Translations under genes and position numbers: made by a program
In this document: positions 61,511 to 64,000 of the stretch, one piece after another
How the letters are laid out: the number at the start of each line of letters is the position of its first letter
Numbering within the stretch: position 1 is the first letter of the stretch
Assembly: GCF_013415885.1 (NCBI RefSeq)
Contig: NZ_CP058910.1
Coordinates: forward strand, 3,348,001 to 3,412,000
Direction: 5' to 3'
DNA: 64,000 nt
Source of the DNA: Halosimplex rubrum
GTDB lineage: Archaea; Halobacteriota; Halobacteria; Halobacteriales; Haloarculaceae
Notes under the pieces: model-generated
What the model saw: the letters and a program-made list of their open reading frames with translations, nothing else
The model's database searches: none
Told to the model about the DNA's origin: nothing

Positions 61511-64000
61511 TCAGTCGCGTCTCGTCAGGCCGACGAACGACAGCAGTCCGCCGCCCAGCAGGGCGAGCAGCGTCGCCGGTGCCGCGGTCGAGGGTTCGAC
61601 GAGCGAAGAGCCGGTCGAGCCGTTCGTCGCGCCGTCGGCGCCGGAGCCGCTCGCGGTGCCGACGGCGGTCGCGGTCCCGGTGTCCGTCGCGGCCCCGGTG
61701 TCCGTCGCGGTCCCGGTGTCCGCCGGAGTCGCCGTGGCCGTCGCGCCGTCGGGGGTGGTCGTGTCGCCGCTCGCGTCGTCCGCGCCAGACCCGTTGCCGG
61801 CGGTCTCGTTACCGGCGGTCTCGTTACCGGCGGTCTCGTTGCCGGGCTGGTTGATCTCGAGCGAGCGCGCCTGCCCCTTCTCGAGGGTGACCGTCGAGGG
61901 CGACTCGTCCTCGCCGAGGACCTGCCCCTCGGTCACGTCGACTGTTCCCCCGTAGCGGAACGTGTGGGACTCGTTGGTGGTCATGTCGGTCCTGAGTTGA
62001 TACGAGGAGTTCGCGGTGACGCTCGGCTCGGTGTAGCCCTCCTCGGTACCCCACTCGCCGTAGCCGGTCGTCGAGTAGGGGACCGTCATCGTGAACGTCC
62101 CGTCGTCGCCGGTCTCGGCCTGCTGGCGGTAGACGAACGTCGAGTTCGTCGAGGGGACCTGCATCTCGACGGCCGCCGTGACCGTCGCGTTCGCGGGCCC
62201 TTCACCCTCGATAGTCCCGCCGGGGACGCGCTCGAACGACTTCACCCAGTTCGAACTGCTGGGCTGGAGCGCGCCGAGCACACCGGGCTGGCGCAGCGAG
62301 GTCTGGAAGGCGCCCTGAGCCGTCTTCCGGAGGCCGAGCTGGTACCGCTGCGATTCGAGGGAGCTGTTGTCGCTCCCGTGGACCATCCGGTAGTGCTCCA
62401 GTGCGGGCACGCGCTCGCTCGGGAACTGCCCGACGCCGCCGATCTTCGAGGTCGGGTCGTTCTCGACGTACTCGCGGGCCTCGGCCATCGTGTCGAAGTT
62501 GATCGTCCCGTTGCTCATCCGGATCTGCCCCTGCCCGCTCTGTGCGTCCTGTAGCTCCCAGTCGACGACGATGGGAGTCGGCTCCACGGCGCTCCCGTGG
62601 AAGTTGTACAGGCGGACGGCCGTGGAGTTGTAGTACTTCTGATGCTGCAGTCGGAAGGTCTGGTAGGAGCCCTGCTGGCCGGTCTGGTAGTAGATCCAGT
62701 CCCCTCTTTCGGTGTAGTACTCCCCTTGAGAGATGTTCCCGTCGGAGTAGAACTGGAAGGGCGCGAAGTACTTGCCGCCGAGCCGGAGCGACCCGCCGTT
62801 AGGCCGGAAGTAGGACTGAGCGGTCTCGGTCATCTTCCAGTCGACCATGACGTAGCGGGTCTCGGCGTCATCCTCGCTCACGTCGTTCATGACCTCGTTG
62901 GCGGCCGACTCGTTGGTCGACAGCAGGAAGTTCGCGGCCTGATCGGCGCCCTGCTGGAAGGGGTTCGCGACCGGTATCCGCTCGCCCATGACGGTGATGT
63001 AGTGGCCGTAGTCCCACCACGACATCACGCCGTAGTACCCGTCGGGATAGTCGAAGTCGTCGGTCCGTTCGAAGGTGCCGTAGTAGGGGACGGCGTCGGC
63101 GTTGTCCGCGCCGCCGTACGTGCCTTCATCCGGCGTGTTGCCCTCCATCCAGCCGAGCGTACCGTTCCAGGCGACAGAGCCCTGGCCGGCGCCCCCGCTC
63201 CCGCTCGTCGCCTGCATCGACACCGCCGCCGGATACACCAGCGGCGCGAACAGGACGAGGACGATCGCGACGATAGACAGTATCTGATAGGTTTCGATGT
63301 CGGTATCAGGTCGAGAGATGCCGGAGAACCTGGCGAGCTGTCCGATGACCAGCGCGGTCATCACGGCGACGGTGATCGAGAAGTAGTAGTCGAACCGGCG
63401 CTGCGTGAGCGTCGCCAGCAGCATGAACACCGTCCAGACGGCCAGCAGAGACCACTCGGCGTCAGGCCGGTCGTAGAAGTGCCGCACCGCGACGAACGCG
63501 ACGCCCAGGAGCGCGATGAAGAGCGTGAAGCCGTACTCGGGGAACAGGTTCCCGAACGGCATCGGCTGGGCCTCGGCGACGGTGCCCGCGGTGTCGGTCA
63601 CCGTGAGGCCGACGACGCGCGTCGTCTGGTTGACGAAGAATCCCCAGATGTCCGGAAGCGCCAGCGCCATCGCGACGGCGATACCCAGGAGGATACCGCC
63701 GACCGCGAGCGGGTACTGATAGTTCGGGAGGCCGCGAGATTCCCACTCCCGGGCGAACCAGGCGAGGAAGACGCAGCCGGCTGCGACGCCGAACGCCAGC
63801 ATCGGCTGGACCAGATTGTAGCTCGTCGCGCTGAGCGCGATCTCTTCCATCGCGGCGAGACTCAGGACGCCGGCCGTCGAGAGCGTGACCGCGCCCGCGA
63901 TGGCGACGTGTTCCGGGCTCTCGCCGTGGGCATACTCCGAAGCGAGTTCGATCGTGAAGTAGACGCCGAGGATGCCGAGGAGGAAGACGCCCGGCGCCCA
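61511..64000 (-). CDS. aglB: Oligosaccharyltransferase AglB (STT3 family), N terminus outside window
   Basis: The frame is open from 61511 to the right edge (830 codons shown, no in-frame stop; an internal Met at 63850 is not the true start). Helices of the membrane half are at 63250-63990, and the catalytic WWDYG motif lies at 63005-63019. A large soluble domain follows. The tail has three GNETA units (N-E-T sequons), a Thr/Ala/Asp-rich linker and a last hydrophobic helix ending RRD. AglB transfers lipid-linked glycan to Asn of N-x-S/T on S-layer and other surface proteins. The Asp-rich metal motif of the first loop lies outside. Confidence 0.92.
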   Translation of the reverse strand, partial: WAPGVFLLGILGVYFTIELASEYAHGESPEHVAIAGAVTLSTAGVLSLAAMEEIALSATSYNLVQPMLAFGVAAGCVFLAWFAREWESRGLPNYQYPLAVGGILLGIAVAMALALPDIWGFFVNQTTRVVGLTVTDTAGTVAEAQPMPFGNLFPEYGFTLFIALLGVAFVAVRHFYDRPDAEWSLLAVWTVFMLLATLTQRRFDYYFSITVAVMTALVIGQLARFSGISRPDTDIETYQILSIVAIVLVLFAPLVYPAAVSMQATSGSGGAGQGSVAWNGTLGWMEGNTPDEGTYGGADNADAVPYYGTFERTDDFDYPDGYYGVMSWWDYGHYITVMGERIPVANPFQQGADQAANFLLSTNESAANEVMNDVSEDDAETRYVMVDWKMTETAQSYFRPNGGSLRLGGKYFAPFQFYSDGNISQGEYYTERGDWIYYQTGQQGSYQTFRLQHQKYYNSTAVRLYNFHGSAVEPTPIVVDWELQDAQSGQGQIRMSNGTINFDTMAEAREYVENDPTSKIGGVGQFPSERVPALEHYRMVHGSDNSSLESQRYQLGLRKTAQGAFQTSLRQPGVLGALQPSSSNWVKSFERVPGGTIEGEGPANATVTAAVEMQVPSTNSTFVYRQQAETGDDGTFTMTVPYSTTGYGEWGTEEGYTEPSVTANSSYQLRTDMTTNESHTFRYGGTVDVTEGQVLGEDESPSTVTLEKGQARSLEINQPGNETAGNETAGNETAGNGSGADDASGDTTTPDGATATATPADTGTATDTGAATDTGTATAVGTASGSGADGATNGSTGSSLVEPSTAAPATLLALLGGGLLSFVGLTRRD
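61793..61837. repeat. Three 15-bp tandem repeats encoding GNETA units of AglB
   Basis: The unit GTTRCCGGCGGTCTC (R = G or A) repeats three times and continues into a partial copy. On the minus strand it encodes repeated GNETA, each an N-x-T glycosylation sequon. Confidence 0.8.

Noticed and set aside
61676-61725. Near-repeats in the Thr/Ala/Asp linker of AglB as a separate element
   Set aside because: They encode repeated TDTG/TAT residues in frame; a coding low-complexity linker, not an independent element.

Overview
The window is high-GC chromosomal DNA from a halophilic archaeon of class Halobacteria. The evidence is the strongly acidic proteome, Tat-dependent lipoproteins, many archaeal-only families (proteasome alpha subunit, RNase P proteins Rnp2/Rnp3, SBDS, PyrI, AglB, bacterio-opsin-activator-type HTH, RAD55/KaiC-like ATPases), and TATA boxes about 25-30 bp upstream of start codons, as expected for leaderless transcripts. 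The gene content would suit Haloarculaceae, but I cannot fix the genus. I see no insertion sequence, prophage, integrase, CRISPR array or rRNA. There is one tRNA gene, tRNA-Glu(CUC).

Layout. 1-8.6 kb: end of a membrane protein, cysteine synthase, a glutamine-rich repeat protein, a DUF488 protein, two thioredoxin-fold proteins, an aldehyde dehydrogenase and purD. 8.6-17.2 kb: metal and copper region with a blue-copper lipoprotein, a two-HMA copper P-type ATPase, a Lrp-TRASH regulator, a DtxR/SirR regulator with a clear operator, plus GNAT, RsmC-like and AhpD-like proteins. 17.3-26.9 kb: PQQ-type sugar dehydrogenase, DJ-1 protein, HAD hydrolase, a two-gene ABC exporter, paired bacterial-PH membrane proteins, aldo/keto reductase. 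27-32 kb: a three-gene NatAB-like exporter in which one permease is fused to a PrsW-like intramembrane protease domain, then a hairpin-rich spacer and an ArsR-like regulator. 33.8-38 kb: the conserved archaeal RNase P / proteasome / SBDS superoperon. 38-44.5 kb: RecA-like and Nudix proteins, a 25-aa membrane microprotein, Mn catalase, pyrBI, a MinD-like ATPase and a KaiC-like protein without Walker A. 44.5-48 kb: DUF4129-DUF7269-DUF58-DUF7519 operon without a MoxR ATPase. 48-57 kb: FKBP isomerase with a GroEL-like GGM tail, HemG-like flavodoxin, then a sugar-acid catabolic cluster (SMP-30 lactonase, mannonate dehydratase, TIM-barrel isomerase, two NAD(P) dehydrogenases) around a bat-type regulator. 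57-64 kb: malic enzyme, tRNA-Glu, membrane-anchored winged-helix protein, a multi-pass membrane protein and the C-terminal part of the oligosaccharyltransferase AglB, which runs off the window edge.

How they may work together. The copper lipoprotein, CopA and TRASH regulator look like a copper response set. The 50-57 kb genes look like lactone hydrolysis, dehydration and redox steps of hexuronate or sugar-acid breakdown, probably under the divergently placed bat-type regulator, whose promoter region carries a perfect 12-bp palindrome. The most unusual items are the Q-rich repeat protein, the ABC permease-PrsW fusion, the FKBP GGM tail, the tandem N-glycosylation sequons on AglB itself, and a 543-bp gene-free stretch with long perfect hairpins. 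All functional statements come from reading sequence and motif memory; no database search was run.
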